From Leucobacter triazinivorans (GTDB lineage Bacteria; Actinomycetota; Actinomycetes; Actinomycetales; Microbacteriaceae): a stretch of DNA of 64,000 nucleotides. Positions within the stretch are counted from its first letter, which is position 1. The number at the start of each line of letters is the position of its first letter. The position numbers and the translations under genes are program-made. The notes under the pieces are model-generated. The model had not been told where the DNA came from. It saw only the letters and a program-made list of their open reading frames with translations, and did not search any database. The stretch is taken from positions 3,100,001 through 3,164,000 of the forward strand of contig NZ_CP035806.1 of assembly GCF_004208635.1 (NCBI RefSeq), read 5' to 3'. Positions 35,305 to 44,164 of this stretch are shown in pieces.

Positions 35305-36635
35305 CGCTGCTCTCCTGTCGCGAGGGTGAGGGCCTGATCCAGATCCCACACGATGTCCTCCGGATCCTCGATGCCCACCGAGATTCTGATGAGGTCTGCC
35401 GGCACGCCGGCGGCCTCGAGCTGTTCGGCGGTGAGCTGCTGGTGGGTCGTCGATCCGGGGTGGATCACGAGCGTGCGCGCGTCGCCGATGTTGGCGAGAT
35501 GGCTCGCGAGCTGCAGCGACTCGATCAGCTTCTCTCCGGTGGCCCGGGCGGCCTGCAGGCGCTCGGCCTCCGAGGCGAAGGATCCCGACGGCCGCACGCC
35601 GAAGGCGAACACCGATCCCGGGCCGAGGGGGAAGTACTTCTGGGCGCGATCCCGGTGCGGATGCCCGTCGAGGCCCGCCCACGTCACGAACGACACCCGC
35701 GGATCGTTTGCCAGCCACTCGGCCACGACCCGGGCGTTCGCCACGTGGGCGTCGATGCGCTGGGGGAGCGTCTCGACGCCCTGCAGCAGGTTGAACGCGG
35801 CCTGCGGGCTGAGCGCCGGGCCGATGTCGCGCAGCTGCTCGCTGCGGAGCTTGGTGAGGAAGCCGTACTCGCCGAAGTTGTCCCACCACTTGATGCCGCC
35901 GTAGGACTCGACGGGCTCGGTCATCGTGGGGAACTTGCCGTTGCCCCAGTCGAAGGTGCCCGCCTCGACGACGATGCCGCCGAGGGTGGTGCCGTGACCG
36001 CCCAGGAACTTCGTGACTGAGTGGATCACGATGTCGGCGCCGTGCTCGATGGGACGCAGCAGGTACGGCGTGGCGAGCGTGGCGTCGACGACGAGCGGGA
36101 TCCCGGCCTCGTGGGCGACGGCCGCGAGGCCCTCGAGATCCGAGATCTCGCCGCCGGGGTTGCCGATCGCCTCGACGTAGAGCACCTTCGTGTTCGCGCG
36201 GATCGCCTTGCGGAACTCCTCGGGATCGGAGCTCGCCACGAAGGTGGTGTCGACGCCGAAGCGGCGCAGCGTCACGTCGAGCTGCGTCACGGTGCCGCCG
36301 TAGAGCTGCGCCGAGGCGACGACGTGGTCGCCATGGCCCACGAGCGCGGCGAAGGTGATGAACTCTGCAGACATGCCGCTCGCCGTGGCGACCGCGCCGA
36401 TGCCGCCCTCGAGCGATGCGATGCGCTCCTCGAGCGCGGCGACCGTGGGATTGCCGATGCGCGAGTAGATGTTGCCGTACTTCTGCAGCGCGAAGAGATT
36501 CGCGGCGTCCTTCGCGTCGTCGAACACGAACGACGTGGTCTGGTAGATCGGCACGGCGCGCGCGCCGGTGGTGGCATCGGGCGTGCCGCCCGCGTGGAGG
36601 GCTCGGGTGCGGAACCCGAACTGGTGCTCGCTCAT
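35301..36635 (-). CDS. metY: O-acetylhomoserine sulfhydrylase
   Basis: A 444-residue Cys/Met-metabolism PLP enzyme that makes homocysteine plus acetate from O-acetylhomoserine and sulfide. Features: RALHAGGTPDATTGARAVPIYQTTSFVF at the N-terminus, YSRIGNPTVAALEERIASLEGG (about 58-80), the PLP-Lys in SVTKFLGGHGTTLGG (about 206) and a C-terminal HPGSTTHQQL. The length (430-445) fits MetY rather than the shorter MetB/MetC/MetZ. It overlaps acs upstream and the CoA-binding gene downstream by 4 nt. Sulfide is presumably supplied from the imported organosulfur compound. Confidence 0.94.
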   Translation of the reverse strand: MSEHQFGFRTRALHAGGTPDATTGARAVPIYQTTSFVFDDAKDAANLFALQKYGNIYSRIGNPTVAALEERIASLEGGIGAVATASGMSAEFITFAALVGHGDHVVASAQLYGGTVTQLDVTLRRFGVDTTFVASSDPEEFRKAIRANTKVLYVEAIGNPGGEISDLEGLAAVAHEAGIPLVVDATLATPYLLRPIEHGADIVIHSVTKFLGGHGTTLGGIVVEAGTFDWGNGKFPTMTEPVESYGGIKWWDNFGEYGFLTKLRSEQLRDIGPALSPQAAFNLLQGVETLPQRIDAHVANARVVAEWLANDPRVSFVTWAGLDGHPHRDRAQKYFPLGPGSVFAFGVRPSGSFASEAERLQAARATGEKLIESLQLASHLANIGDARTLVIHPGSTTHQQLTAEQLEAAGVPADLIRISVGIEDPEDIVWDLDQALTLATGEQR

Positions 36636-38704
36636 GTGGTCTCCTTCGCTGAAACGTGGTGCTGCTGGGCCAGGCGCACGGCCTCGCGCACGCCGTCGAC
36701 GGCCCAGGGGTTCTGCAGGCTGGTGGTATCGCCGAGCGTATCGCCCTGCCACAGCTGCGCGAGCAGCCGCCGCAGGATCTTGCCCGAGCGGGTCTTGGGC
36801 AGCTCGGGCACGCGCACGACGATCTTCGGCTTGGCGATCGGCCCGATGTCGCGCGCCACCTGTGCGCGCAGCTCGTCGTGGGCCGCCTCGCCCGCCGCGC
36901 CGTCGACCACGAAGGCGGCGACCGCCTGGCCGGTGAGCGGATCGGAGACCCCGGTCACGCCGGCCTCGCCCACCGCCGGGTGCGCCACGAGCGACGACTC
37001 GATCTCGATCGTCGAGAGGCGGTGGCCCGAGACGTTCACCACGTCGTCGAGGCGGCCGAGGATCCAGATGCAGCCGTCGGCGTCGATCGTCGCGCCGTCG
37101 CCCGCCACGTAGTAGGCGCCGTGCTCGCCGCGCCCCGCGAACGGAGCCCAGTACGAGTCGCGGTAGCGCTCGGGGTCGCCCCACACCGTGCGGGCCATGC
37201 CGGGCCACGGGCGGCGCGCGACGAGCGCGCCCGCGCGGCCGGGGGCGACGGGATCGCCGGCCTCGTCGACCACCGCGATGTCGATCCCGGGCAGCGCGAC
37301 GGTCGCCGATCCGGGCTTCAGCGTCGTGACCCCCGGCAGCGGCGCGATCATCGCGGCGCCCGTCTCCGACTGCCACCAGGTGTCGACCACGGGCGTCTCG
37401 TCGCGCCCGAAGTTGCGGCGGAACCACACCCACGCCTCGGGGTTGATCGCCTCGCCGACGGTGCCGAGCAGGCGGATCGAGGAGAGGTCGTGGCTGCCCG
37501 GCTGTCCGGCACCCGGCAGCTCGTCGCCGAACCAGGTCATGAAGGTGCGGATGAGCGTGGGGGCCGTGTAGTAGACGGTGACGCCGTAGCGCTCGATGAT
37601 CTCGAGGTGCCGCTCGCGGTGCGGGGCGTCGGGCGTGCCCTCGTAGATCACCTGGGTCAGCCCGTTCGAGAGCGGCCCGTAGATCTCGTAGGTGTGGGCC
37701 GTGACCCACGCGAGATCGGCCGTGCACCAGTGCACGTCGTCGGGCTTGGCGTCGAAGTGCGCCCAGTGCGCCCAGCTGGCGTGCGTGAGATAGCCGCCGG
37801 AAGTGTGCACGAGGCCCTTGGGCTTGCCGGTGGTGCCCGAGGTGTAGATGATGAAGAGCGGGTGCTCGGCATCGAAGGCCTCGGCGTCGTGCGTGTCGGG
37901 CTGCGCGTCGATCGCGTCGTGCCACCAGAGGTCGCGGCCGTCGGTCCAGGGCACGTTCTGGCCGGTGCGGCGCACGACGAGCACGTGCTCGAGCGCGGGC
38001 AGATCCCGCACCGCCTCGTCGGCGATCGACTTGACCTCGACCTGCGTGCCGCGCCGGTGCTGGCCGTCGCTCGTGACGAGCAGCTTGGCCCCGGTGTCCT
38101 CGAGGCGGAAGCGCACGGCCTCGGCAGAGAAGCCGCCGAAGACGAGCGAGTGCACGGCGCCGATCCTCGCGCAGGCCAGCGCGATGACGACGGTCTCGAC
38201 GAGCACCGGCAGGTAGACGACCACCCGGTCGCCCGGCTCGATGCCGAGCGCGGTGAGTCCGTTCGCGGCGCGCGCCACCCGGCGCTGCAGCTCGGCGTAG
38301 GTGACCGCCTGCCGGTCGCCCGGCTCGCCCTCGAAGAAGAGCGCGACCCTGCCGCCCCGCCCGGCCGCGACGTGCCGGTCGAGGCAGTTCGCGGCGACGT
38401 TGAGCCGGCCGCCCGCGAACCAGGTCGCCTCCGGAATGGTCAGGCTGGCCGGCGCGCCGTTCGCTCCGGCAACGGCGACCGGAGGCGCCCACGTGTGCGC
38501 CGTGCGCCACCGCTCGGCCCAGTCGAGGCGCTCGGCCGCACGCTCCCAGAATGCGATCGGATCAGCGCTCGCGAGCTCGTAGACCGAGGCGTCGACGTTC
38601 GCCTGCGCGGCGAACTCGGGGGACGGCGCAAAGGAGCGCGTCTCGCTGAGACGCGCCTCGGCATCGGCCTCGGCCGCAGTGCCGGTCGTGACCGTGCCGC
38701 TCAC
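36632..38704 (-). CDS. acsA: acetyl-CoA synthetase (acetate-CoA ligase)
   Basis: A 690-residue ANL-superfamily ligase forming acetyl-CoA from acetate, ATP and CoA through acetyl-AMP. It contains LVFGGFSAEAVRFRLEDTGAK, the P-loop YTSGTTGKPKG (about 290), DTWWQSETGA and C-terminal KTRSGKILRRLL (about 640), whose Lys is the acetylation-regulated catalytic residue. The N-terminus is ~35 residues longer than usual. GTG at 38704 overlaps the permease stop (GTGA). Lying between a sulfonate importer and metY, it may reclaim the acetate released by MetY; this role is an inference. A related short-chain acyl-CoA ligase specificity is possible. Confidence 0.93.
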   Translation of the reverse strand: MSGTVTTGTAAEADAEARLSETRSFAPSPEFAAQANVDASVYELASADPIAFWERAAERLDWAERWRTAHTWAPPVAVAGANGAPASLTIPEATWFAGGRLNVAANCLDRHVAAGRGGRVALFFEGEPGDRQAVTYAELQRRVARAANGLTALGIEPGDRVVVYLPVLVETVVIALACARIGAVHSLVFGGFSAEAVRFRLEDTGAKLLVTSDGQHRRGTQVEVKSIADEAVRDLPALEHVLVVRRTGQNVPWTDGRDLWWHDAIDAQPDTHDAEAFDAEHPLFIIYTSGTTGKPKGLVHTSGGYLTHASWAHWAHFDAKPDDVHWCTADLAWVTAHTYEIYGPLSNGLTQVIYEGTPDAPHRERHLEIIERYGVTVYYTAPTLIRTFMTWFGDELPGAGQPGSHDLSSIRLLGTVGEAINPEAWVWFRRNFGRDETPVVDTWWQSETGAAMIAPLPGVTTLKPGSATVALPGIDIAVVDEAGDPVAPGRAGALVARRPWPGMARTVWGDPERYRDSYWAPFAGRGEHGAYYVAGDGATIDADGCIWILGRLDDVVNVSGHRLSTIEIESSLVAHPAVGEAGVTGVSDPLTGQAVAAFVVDGAAGEAAHDELRAQVARDIGPIAKPKIVVRVPELPKTRSGKILRRLLAQLWQGDTLGDTTSLQNPWAVDGVREAVRLAQQHHVSAKETT

Positions 38705-39552
38705 ATCCACCTCTTCAGCACGGCCTTCTCGAACAGCACGAGGATCGCGTTGGTGATGGTGCCGAGCAGGGCCAGAAGCACGATGGCGAGCAGGATCCGG
38801 TCCACGCGACCCGTCTGTTGCGAGTCGTTGAGCATCCAGCCGAGGCCCATCGACGCGGCGATCAGCTCGGCGGCGACCAGGAACAGCCAGGCCTGGGCGA
38901 GCGCGAGGCGCAGGCCCGAGACGACCGAGGGTACGACGGCGGGCAGCTGCACGGTGCGGAACAGCGACCAGCCGCGCAGCCCGAAGGTGCGGCCCGCCTC
39001 GACGAGCTGCGGGTCGACGTGGCGCAGGGCGTCGGCCACGGTGGTGTAGACCGGGAAGAAGGCGCCGATCGAGATGAGGATGATCTTCGACTCCTCGCCC
39101 ACCTGGAACCAGAGGATCAGCAGCGGCACCCACGCGAGCGAGGGAACGGCGCGCAGCGCCACGAGCGTCGGGGCGAGCAGCACGGCGCCGGCGCGCGACA
39201 GGCCGACGATCGCCGCGAACGCCAGGGCGATGACCGAGCCGCACAGGAATCCGATGAAGACGCGCTGCACCGAGATGGCGATGTGCAGCCAGAGCTGGCC
39301 GCGCTCGATCAGGTCGATCGCCGCCTCGACCACCGACCACGGCCCGGGCAGCCGGTACGGCGGCACGATGCCGGTCGCCGTGACGAACTGCCACACCGCG
39401 AGGATGACGAGCGGAACGACGAAGCCGCCCGCGATTCTCACCCAGGTACGCGACCAGATGGGCAAACGCAGGGGTGTGCGCTGCTGCGCCACCCCTGCGG
39501 TGCCGGTCGCGCGCCCGGGAGCGCTCGCGACCGCGGTCGATCCAACGGTCAT
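38701..39552 (-). CDS. ssuC: aliphatic sulfonate/nitrate/taurine-type ABC permease
   Basis: A 283-residue BPD_transp_1 permease with six helices and the EAA-loop DPQLVEAGRTFGLRGWSLFRTVQLPAVVPSVVSGL compressed into about residues 175-210. It belongs to the SsuC/TauC group. An Ala/Thr/Arg-rich ~30-residue cytoplasmic leader precedes helix 1. ATG overlaps the binding-protein stop and its own stop overlaps the acs GTG. Forms the membrane channel of the importer with the two upstream gene products. Confidence 0.9.
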   Translation of the reverse strand: MTVGSTAVASAPGRATGTAGVAQQRTPLRLPIWSRTWVRIAGGFVVPLVILAVWQFVTATGIVPPYRLPGPWSVVEAAIDLIERGQLWLHIAISVQRVFIGFLCGSVIALAFAAIVGLSRAGAVLLAPTLVALRAVPSLAWVPLLILWFQVGEESKIILISIGAFFPVYTTVADALRHVDPQLVEAGRTFGLRGWSLFRTVQLPAVVPSVVSGLRLALAQAWLFLVAAELIAASMGLGWMLNDSQQTGRVDRILLAIVLLALLGTITNAILVLFEKAVLKRWM

Positions 39553-40586
39553 TCGGTCGCCTTGAGCGCGAACTCGTCGTGCACGATCGTGGCGATCGCC
39601 TCGTCGAGCGCCTCCTGGCCGCCGGCGACGTCGCCCGACTCGGCGATGATCGGCGAGATCTTGGTGAGCACGGCCAGCTGATCGTCGCCGGGCACGCCCG
39701 AGACGTCGAGGTTGGAGCGTTCGGCGATCACGGTCTTCGCGACCTCGAGGTCGATCGAGGCGGCATCGGCGAGCAGCTGCGCCACCTCATCGGGGTGCGC
39801 GAGCGCCCAGACCCGGGCATCCTCGTAGGCGTCGACGACCACCTGGGCCACGTCGGCGTGATCGGTGATGAACTCCTCGGTGGCGTTGAGGAAGCCGTAG
39901 GTGTTGAAGTCGACGTTGCGGTAGATGAGCTGCGCGCCCGACTCGGCCTCGGCCGCCGCCATGATCGGGTCGAGCCCGCTCCAGGCCTGCACCGATCCGC
40001 CGTCGAGCAGTGCGCGGCCGTCGGCGTGCTGCACGTTCTGCACCTCGACGTCGTCGACGCCGAGGCCGGCCTCCTCGAGCGCCTGCAGCAGGAAGAAGTA
40101 GGGATCGGTGCCCTTGGTCGCCGCGATGGACTGCCCCTCCAGCTGCGCCACATCGGTGATGCCGCTGTCGGCGCCGACCACGATGGCCGACCACTCGGGC
40201 TGGGAGTAGATGTCGATCACCTGGATGGGGGAGCCGTTGGCGCGGGCGAAGAGCGCGGCCGATCCGGCCGTCGATCCCACGTCGACCGAGCCGGAGCGCA
40301 GCATCTCGTTGGCCTTGTTGCTGCCGGCGGACTGCAGCCACTCGACCTCGACCGAGTCTCCCAGGGCCTCCTCGATGAGGCCCTGGTCCTTGACGACGAG
40401 GCTGAGCGGATTGTAGGTCGCCCAGTCGACCGCGAGGGTGCTGGTCGACCACTCGCCGCCCTCGGCGGCTGCGGCGTCGGCGTCGGTGCCGCCCTCGCCC
40501 GGCACGCAGCCGGTCAGGGCGAGTGCCAGCGCTCCAGCGGCGGCGATGGCGGGGGCGAGGCGTCGGGTGAGGGTGTGGGTGCTCAT
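39549..40586 (-). CDS. ssuA: sulfonate-type ABC substrate-binding lipoprotein
   Basis: A 345-residue lipoprotein. The signal peptide ends in the lipobox LALTGC (Cys about 27), followed by an acidic linker. The mature part matches SsuA/NMT1-like solute-binding proteins (TLAVDWATYNPLSLVVKDQGL; LRSGSVDVGSTAGSAALFARANG; SIAATKGTDPYFFLLQALEEAG). It should capture an aliphatic sulfonate or similar organosulfur solute; nitrate or pyrimidine precursors are alternatives in this superfamily. Second gene of the operon, with 4-nt overlaps on both sides. Confidence 0.9.
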   Translation of the reverse strand: MSTHTLTRRLAPAIAAAGALALALTGCVPGEGGTDADAAAAEGGEWSTSTLAVDWATYNPLSLVVKDQGLIEEALGDSVEVEWLQSAGSNKANEMLRSGSVDVGSTAGSAALFARANGSPIQVIDIYSQPEWSAIVVGADSGITDVAQLEGQSIAATKGTDPYFFLLQALEEAGLGVDDVEVQNVQHADGRALLDGGSVQAWSGLDPIMAAAEAESGAQLIYRNVDFNTYGFLNATEEFITDHADVAQVVVDAYEDARVWALAHPDEVAQLLADAASIDLEVAKTVIAERSNLDVSGVPGDDQLAVLTKISPIIAESGDVAGGQEALDEAIATIVHDEFALKATE

Positions 40587-41545
40587 GCGTTCTCCTGTGT
40601 GGTGAGCTTGTGCACGCCCAGCCCGTCGAGCAGGCTGGTGCGCAGATCGGTGAAGGTGCGCGCCCCGCGGTCGCGCGGGCGCGCACCGGGAACGGACACG
40701 AGGCGGGCGATCGACCCCGTCGTGCGGGGGGCATCGGCCGCGGTCTCGGGTGCGAGATCGGGGGTGCGGGCCGAGCCCAGGGCGCCGAGGCCCGAGGTCG
40801 ATCCGAGGGCGACCACCTGGGCGCGCGGGCGCTGCGGCTCGGCCTGGGCCGCGTGCAGGTTGCGCAGCAGCAGCACGTGGTCGGCGAGGTAGAGGGCCTC
40901 TTCGACATCGTGGGTGACGAGCACGATCGTGGTCGGCTGCGCGCGGTGGATGTCGAGCAGCAGGTCGTGCATCTTCAGCCGGGTGAGCGCGTCGAGGGCG
41001 CCGAACGGCTCGTCGAGCAGCAGCACGCGGGGGCTGCGGGCGAGCGCGCGGGCGAGCGAGGCGCGCTGCGCCATGCCTCCCGAGACCTCCCGGGGGCGCT
41101 GGTCGGCGGCGTGCGTCAGCCCGACGAGCTCGAGCAGCTCGGCGACGCGCTCCCTGCCCGGGCGGCCGCGGGTGCCGCGGGGCAGGCCGAGCGCGACGTT
41201 CTGGGCGATCGTGCGCCACGGCAGCAGGCGCGGCTCCTGGAAGGCGATCGCGGTGGAGTCGTCGTGAGCTCTGACCTCTTCATCGTCGAGCGCGATCGAG
41301 CCGGCGGTGGGGGAGTCGAGCCCGCCGATGAGGCGCAGCAGCGTCGACTTGCCGCACCCCGACGGGCCGACGACGGCGATGATCTCGCCGGCGGTCACGT
41401 CGAGGGTGAGATCCCGCAGCACGGTGCGGGCGCCGTCCTTCGTGGGGAACGTGCGCTCGACGCCGGCGACGTGCACCCGCCCCGCGGGCGGGGTCGCTGC
41501 CGAGGCCGTAGAAGCGGCCGCGGTCGTTCCGTGATGTTCCGGCAT
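40583..41545 (-). CDS. ssuB: sulfonate-type ABC transporter ATPase
   Basis: A 320-residue ATPase: Walker A GPSGCGKST (about 60), Q-loop in FQEPRLLPWRTI typical for the nitrate/sulfonate/taurine subfamily, signature EVSGGMAQR (about 153), Walker B LLLDEPFGALD (about 175), then VLVTHDVEEALYLAD. The C-terminal ~90 residues are an Arg/Ala/Pro-rich extension. First gene of the six-gene operon. A TAGTGA or GAACTAT patch just upstream may include the promoter, but it is unclear. Confidence 0.92.
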   Translation of the reverse strand: MPEHHGTTAAASTASAATPPAGRVHVAGVERTFPTKDGARTVLRDLTLDVTAGEIIAVVGPSGCGKSTLLRLIGGLDSPTAGSIALDDEEVRAHDDSTAIAFQEPRLLPWRTIAQNVALGLPRGTRGRPGRERVAELLELVGLTHAADQRPREVSGGMAQRASLARALARSPRVLLLDEPFGALDALTRLKMHDLLLDIHRAQPTTIVLVTHDVEEALYLADHVLLLRNLHAAQAEPQRPRAQVVALGSTSGLGALGSARTPDLAPETAADAPRTTGSIARLVSVPGARPRDRGARTFTDLRTSLLDGLGVHKLTTQENA

Positions 41546-41848
41546 AGTTCACTACCCTGGCGAATCGCCTGCGGATCGCGAAAGACGCCCGTAACACAGT
41601 GACGTAATCGGTGCGGGTTCTCGGTCTTGCCGCGGTCGCTCCGGTCGTCCCCCGTCATCCTGCGCGCAGTCGCAGGATCCACGCGCGAGCGCCCCCGTGT
41701 CATCCTGCGCGCAGTCGCAGGATCCATACCCCAGGAATCCCACCGCCGCCGGCAGGATCCACACCCTCCGCGCGATTCCGTGTGCGGCGCTGCCGCGCAC
41801 GCGAGCGCCGTTCGGTGCATTCGCCCCGAAACCTGCCAGACTGACCCC
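41546..41848. repeat. 303-bp gene-free stretch with GTCATCCTGCG hairpin repeats
   Basis: Between divergent genes. Two near-identical copies of GTCATCCTGCGCGCAGTC followed by GCAGGATCCA start at about 41654 and 41700, each able to form an ATCCTGCG/CGCAGGAT hairpin; a partial GGCAGGATCCAC lies at about 41751. The remainder holds the promoters of ssuB and of the membrane-protein gene. No coding sequence is evident. Confidence 0.75.
41837..41842 (+). promoter_or_regulatory. leaderless-type -10 element (small membrane protein gene)
   Basis: CAGACT, 6 nt before the ATG at 41849, with GACCCC between. Confidence 0.4.
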
Positions 41849-42343
41849 ATGCCCTCCTCACGAACCCCGCTCTCGACCCTCACGGGCGTCGCGCTCATCG
41901 TCCTGCCGCTCCTCGCCTGGGCGTTGAAGCTCTTCTCCTTCGGCTGGATGATGGTGTTCATCCTCTTCGGGCCGATCCTGCTGCTCATCGCCGGGTATGT
42001 GCTGCAGATCGTGGTCGCCGCGCAGGGGTTCCTCTCGAAGCGGGAGCTGTTCAGGGCTGCGAAGCCCCGCGCGACGGTCGCAGCGTGGGTCACCTCGCTC
42101 GGCGTGCTCGCGCTCGGCGTCTTCATGCCCGACGGCGGCGACATGGACTACGGTTCGACCTTCCAGGTCTGGGCGGGCGCGTACGGGCCGAACAGCGAGG
42201 CGGTGCACGCCGCCACCGATGCGCTGAACTCCGTCGTCGCCACGGGCGCGGCTCTGCTGTGGATCGCAGGGTTCGTCTGGCTGCTGGTCGAGTGGATCGC
42301 GGCGCTCATCCGCCGGCGCCGCGCCGCCCGCCCCGCCGGTTGA
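41849..42343 (+). CDS. hypothetical four-helix membrane protein
   Basis: A 164-residue protein with four hydrophobic segments (about 9-32, 33-56, 75-95, 128-152) and a basic C-terminal RRRRAARPAG tail that probably lies in the cytoplasm. I recognise no family. Its codon use matches the neighbours. It stands alone between two repeat-rich spacers. Confidence 0.75.
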   Translation: MPSSRTPLSTLTGVALIVLPLLAWALKLFSFGWMMVFILFGPILLLIAGYVLQIVVAAQGFLSKRELFRAAKPRATVAAWVTSLGVLALGVFMPDGGDMDYGSTFQVWAGAYGPNSEAVHAATDALNSVVATGAALLWIAGFVWLLVEWIAALIRRRRAARPAG

Positions 42344-42542
42344 GCGGAGCGCAGCGGAGTCGAAACCCGATCCAGCGCCCACCCCGTCATCCTGCGCGAT
42401 GAGAGAGTCCTGTCATTCTGCGCGACGAAGGAGTCGCAGAATCCATATACCGAGCCGTCCGCCGGTTGAGCGGAGCGACGCAGGAGCGGAGTCGAAACCC
42501 GATCCCGCGCCCACCCCGTCATCCTGCGCGAAGTCGCAGGAT
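42335..42542. repeat. dispersed repeat block, both families, two copies each
   Basis: GGTTGAGCGGAGCGCAGCGG..GAGTCGAAACC at about 42338 and a longer version at about 42463, each followed by CCCGTCATCCTGCGCG. The hairpin partner occurs as TCGCAGAATCCA at about 42432 and TCGCAGGATC at about 42532. The block extends from the end of the membrane-protein gene to the stop of the HD protein. Confidence 0.85.
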
Positions 42543-43481
42543 CTACCCCCTCAACCGCTCGATCTCGGCGCTCACGTTCTCCCGCGCCCGCCGCTCCCAG
42601 AGGAGCTGCGCAGCGCCGGTGCGGTAGATGGCGGGCTGCTCGAGGTAGCTGCTGAGGATGCTGGATCGACCGGACGCGAAGTCGGCTTCGGGCACGTGCG
42701 CGTACTCGGCGCGCACCGCGACCGAGTACTGCTCGTAGCGGTGCGGGGGAGCGGCGAAGATGGAGAGGTCCGCGTCGAGCAGGTGGGCGAGCGGTGCTGC
42801 GGGATCCGGAACCTCACGCGCCGGGATCGTGGCGACGATGAACTCGCCCACCTGGCTCACCAGATCCGGGTCGATGCCGAGACCGCTGAGAGAAGTCGTG
42901 GCGAGGTGCGCCGAGCCCAACTCGTCGGACTCGGCGGTGCCGGTGTAGACGGCGTCGTGGAACCATGCCGCGAGCAGCGTGGCGGGGGAGAGGCGCTCGC
43001 CGCGGGTGGCGAGGTGGTCGAGGGCGAGCAGCACGTCTTCGAGGTGGCGTTCGTCGTGGTAGCTGCGGTGGGGTTCGTTCCAGCGGGCGATGAGGTGCTC
43101 GCCGAGGTGGTGCCAGTCGTCGGCGCGGTGGGAGTCGGCGGTGCCGAGCAGCGCGCCGAGCTCCGTCCACTCGGCGTGCAGGTACTGCCGGCGGCGCACC
43201 GGCGTGACGGTCTCGCGCTCGATCTGCCGCACGCGCAGGCCCGCACTGCGCAGTTCGTGTACGACGTCCTTGGCGGTCACGCTCTGCGCGCCGAGGGCGA
43301 CGGCCTGCTCGTATCGCGCGGCGGGCACGTCGTAGTGGTCGAGGTCGAAGCTGCGGCGGGGGATCCCAAGGCGCTTGGCGAAGGCGTGCAACTCGTCGTA
43401 GTCGCTGTCGGAGACGAGGTGGCTCCACAGCGTGCCGTGCGCGGGCCACGCGGGCGGGTCGATGAGAATCGCCATCTCCAC
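42543..43481 (-). CDS. DUF4031 + HD-domain fusion protein
   Basis: A 312-residue two-part protein. Residues ~1-80 match DUF4031 (ILIDPPAWPAHGTLWSHLVSD..YDELHAFAKRLGIPRRSFDLDHYDVP). Residues ~115-310 form an HD-superfamily phosphohydrolase-like domain with RSYHDERHLEDVLLALD and AAWFHDAVYTGT, which hold the H..HD metal ligands, and an Asp in LLDADLSIFA. DUF4031 usually occurs as a stand-alone ~90-residue protein, so this is a domain fusion. The substrate is unknown; nucleotide hydrolysis is a guess from the HD domain. Confidence 0.88.
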   Translation of the reverse strand: MEMAILIDPPAWPAHGTLWSHLVSDSDYDELHAFAKRLGIPRRSFDLDHYDVPAARYEQAVALGAQSVTAKDVVHELRSAGLRVRQIERETVTPVRRRQYLHAEWTELGALLGTADSHRADDWHHLGEHLIARWNEPHRSYHDERHLEDVLLALDHLATRGERLSPATLLAAWFHDAVYTGTAESDELGSAHLATTSLSGLGIDPDLVSQVGEFIVATIPAREVPDPAAPLAHLLDADLSIFAAPPHRYEQYSVAVRAEYAHVPEADFASGRSSILSSYLEQPAIYRTGAAQLLWERRARENVSAEIERLRG

Positions 43482-43499
43482 AGCGTACTGCGCCTAACC

Positions 43500-43640
43500 G
43501 CTGGTTGAGCGAGCTGAATCGGTCATCCTGCGCGCCCTCTCGTCATCCTGCGCGCCCTCTCGTCATCCTGCGCGACGAAGGAGTCGCAGGATCCATACGC
43601 GAGCTTCGCCGGTTGAGTGAGCGAAGCGAGTCGAACCCCG
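43500..43640. repeat. dispersed repeat block between HD and SixA genes
   Basis: Three closely spaced GTCATCCTGCGCG(C/A) copies (about 43521, 43541, 43561), the hairpin partner GTCGCAGGATCCATACGCG, and CCGGTTGAGTGAGCGAAGCGAGTCGAA. No coding sequence is evident. Confidence 0.8.
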
Positions 43641-43648
43641 CCGCTGCC

Positions 43649-44119
43649 CTACCGCGGCGTATCCAACCCCCACCGATCCGCCACCCGGCCCCCGACCTCA
43701 TCCCAACCCCTGGCATCCCACTCGAACCGAGCCACGGCACACGTCGGCATGTGCTCGATCCCGCCACCTGAAAAACGCGCCGCAAGATCGGAGATTCCGG
43801 GATTGTGCGCCACCACCATCACGGAACCCGCACCGGTCGCGACCGCTTTCGCCAGCAGCGTCGATCCAGGCGCGGCATACAGCTCCGGATCGAGCTCAAC
43901 CTCGACCCCCAGCTCAACCCCGAACACGCCAGCCGTCGTCCGCGCCCGCACGGCCGTGCTCGACACGATGCGCTCTACCTCGACGCTCGTCTGAGCGAGC
44001 CGCTCGGCCATCAGGGGAGCATCGCGCTCGCCCCGCCCATTGAGCGGCCGCTCATGGTCGTCGAGCCCGGGAACGCCCCAGTCCGATTTCGCGTGCCGCA
44101 CCAAGATGAGTTCGACCAT
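43649..44119 (-). CDS. SixA-family phosphohistidine phosphatase
   Basis: A 156-residue histidine-phosphatase superfamily protein. The RHG-type catalytic motif is LILVRHAKSDW near the N-terminus, with STAVRARTTA (phosphate-binding Arg) and the second catalytic His in VMVVAHNPGIS. The length fits SixA, which removes phosphate from phosphohistidine in signalling or PTS proteins. GGAGGGAG lies 7 nt upstream of ATG 44119, making this start secure. Its upstream region has been cut off by the genomic island, whose left att begins 46 bp upstream. Confidence 0.92.
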   Translation of the reverse strand: MVELILVRHAKSDWGVPGLDDHERPLNGRGERDAPLMAERLAQTSVEVERIVSSTAVRARTTAGVFGVELGVEVELDPELYAAPGSTLLAKAVATGAGSVMVVAHNPGISDLAARFSGGGIEHMPTCAVARFEWDARGWDEVGGRVADRWGLDTPR

Positions 44120-44164
44120 TTCGTGACTCCCTCCGCTCCGAGGCCTTGCCACGACACTACGCCC

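Noticed and set aside
41546..41848. SAM or other sulfur riboswitch upstream of the sulfur operon
   Set aside because: I found no conserved SAM-I/II/IV core or a terminator-antiterminator pair in the leader; most of the gap is dispersed repeats.
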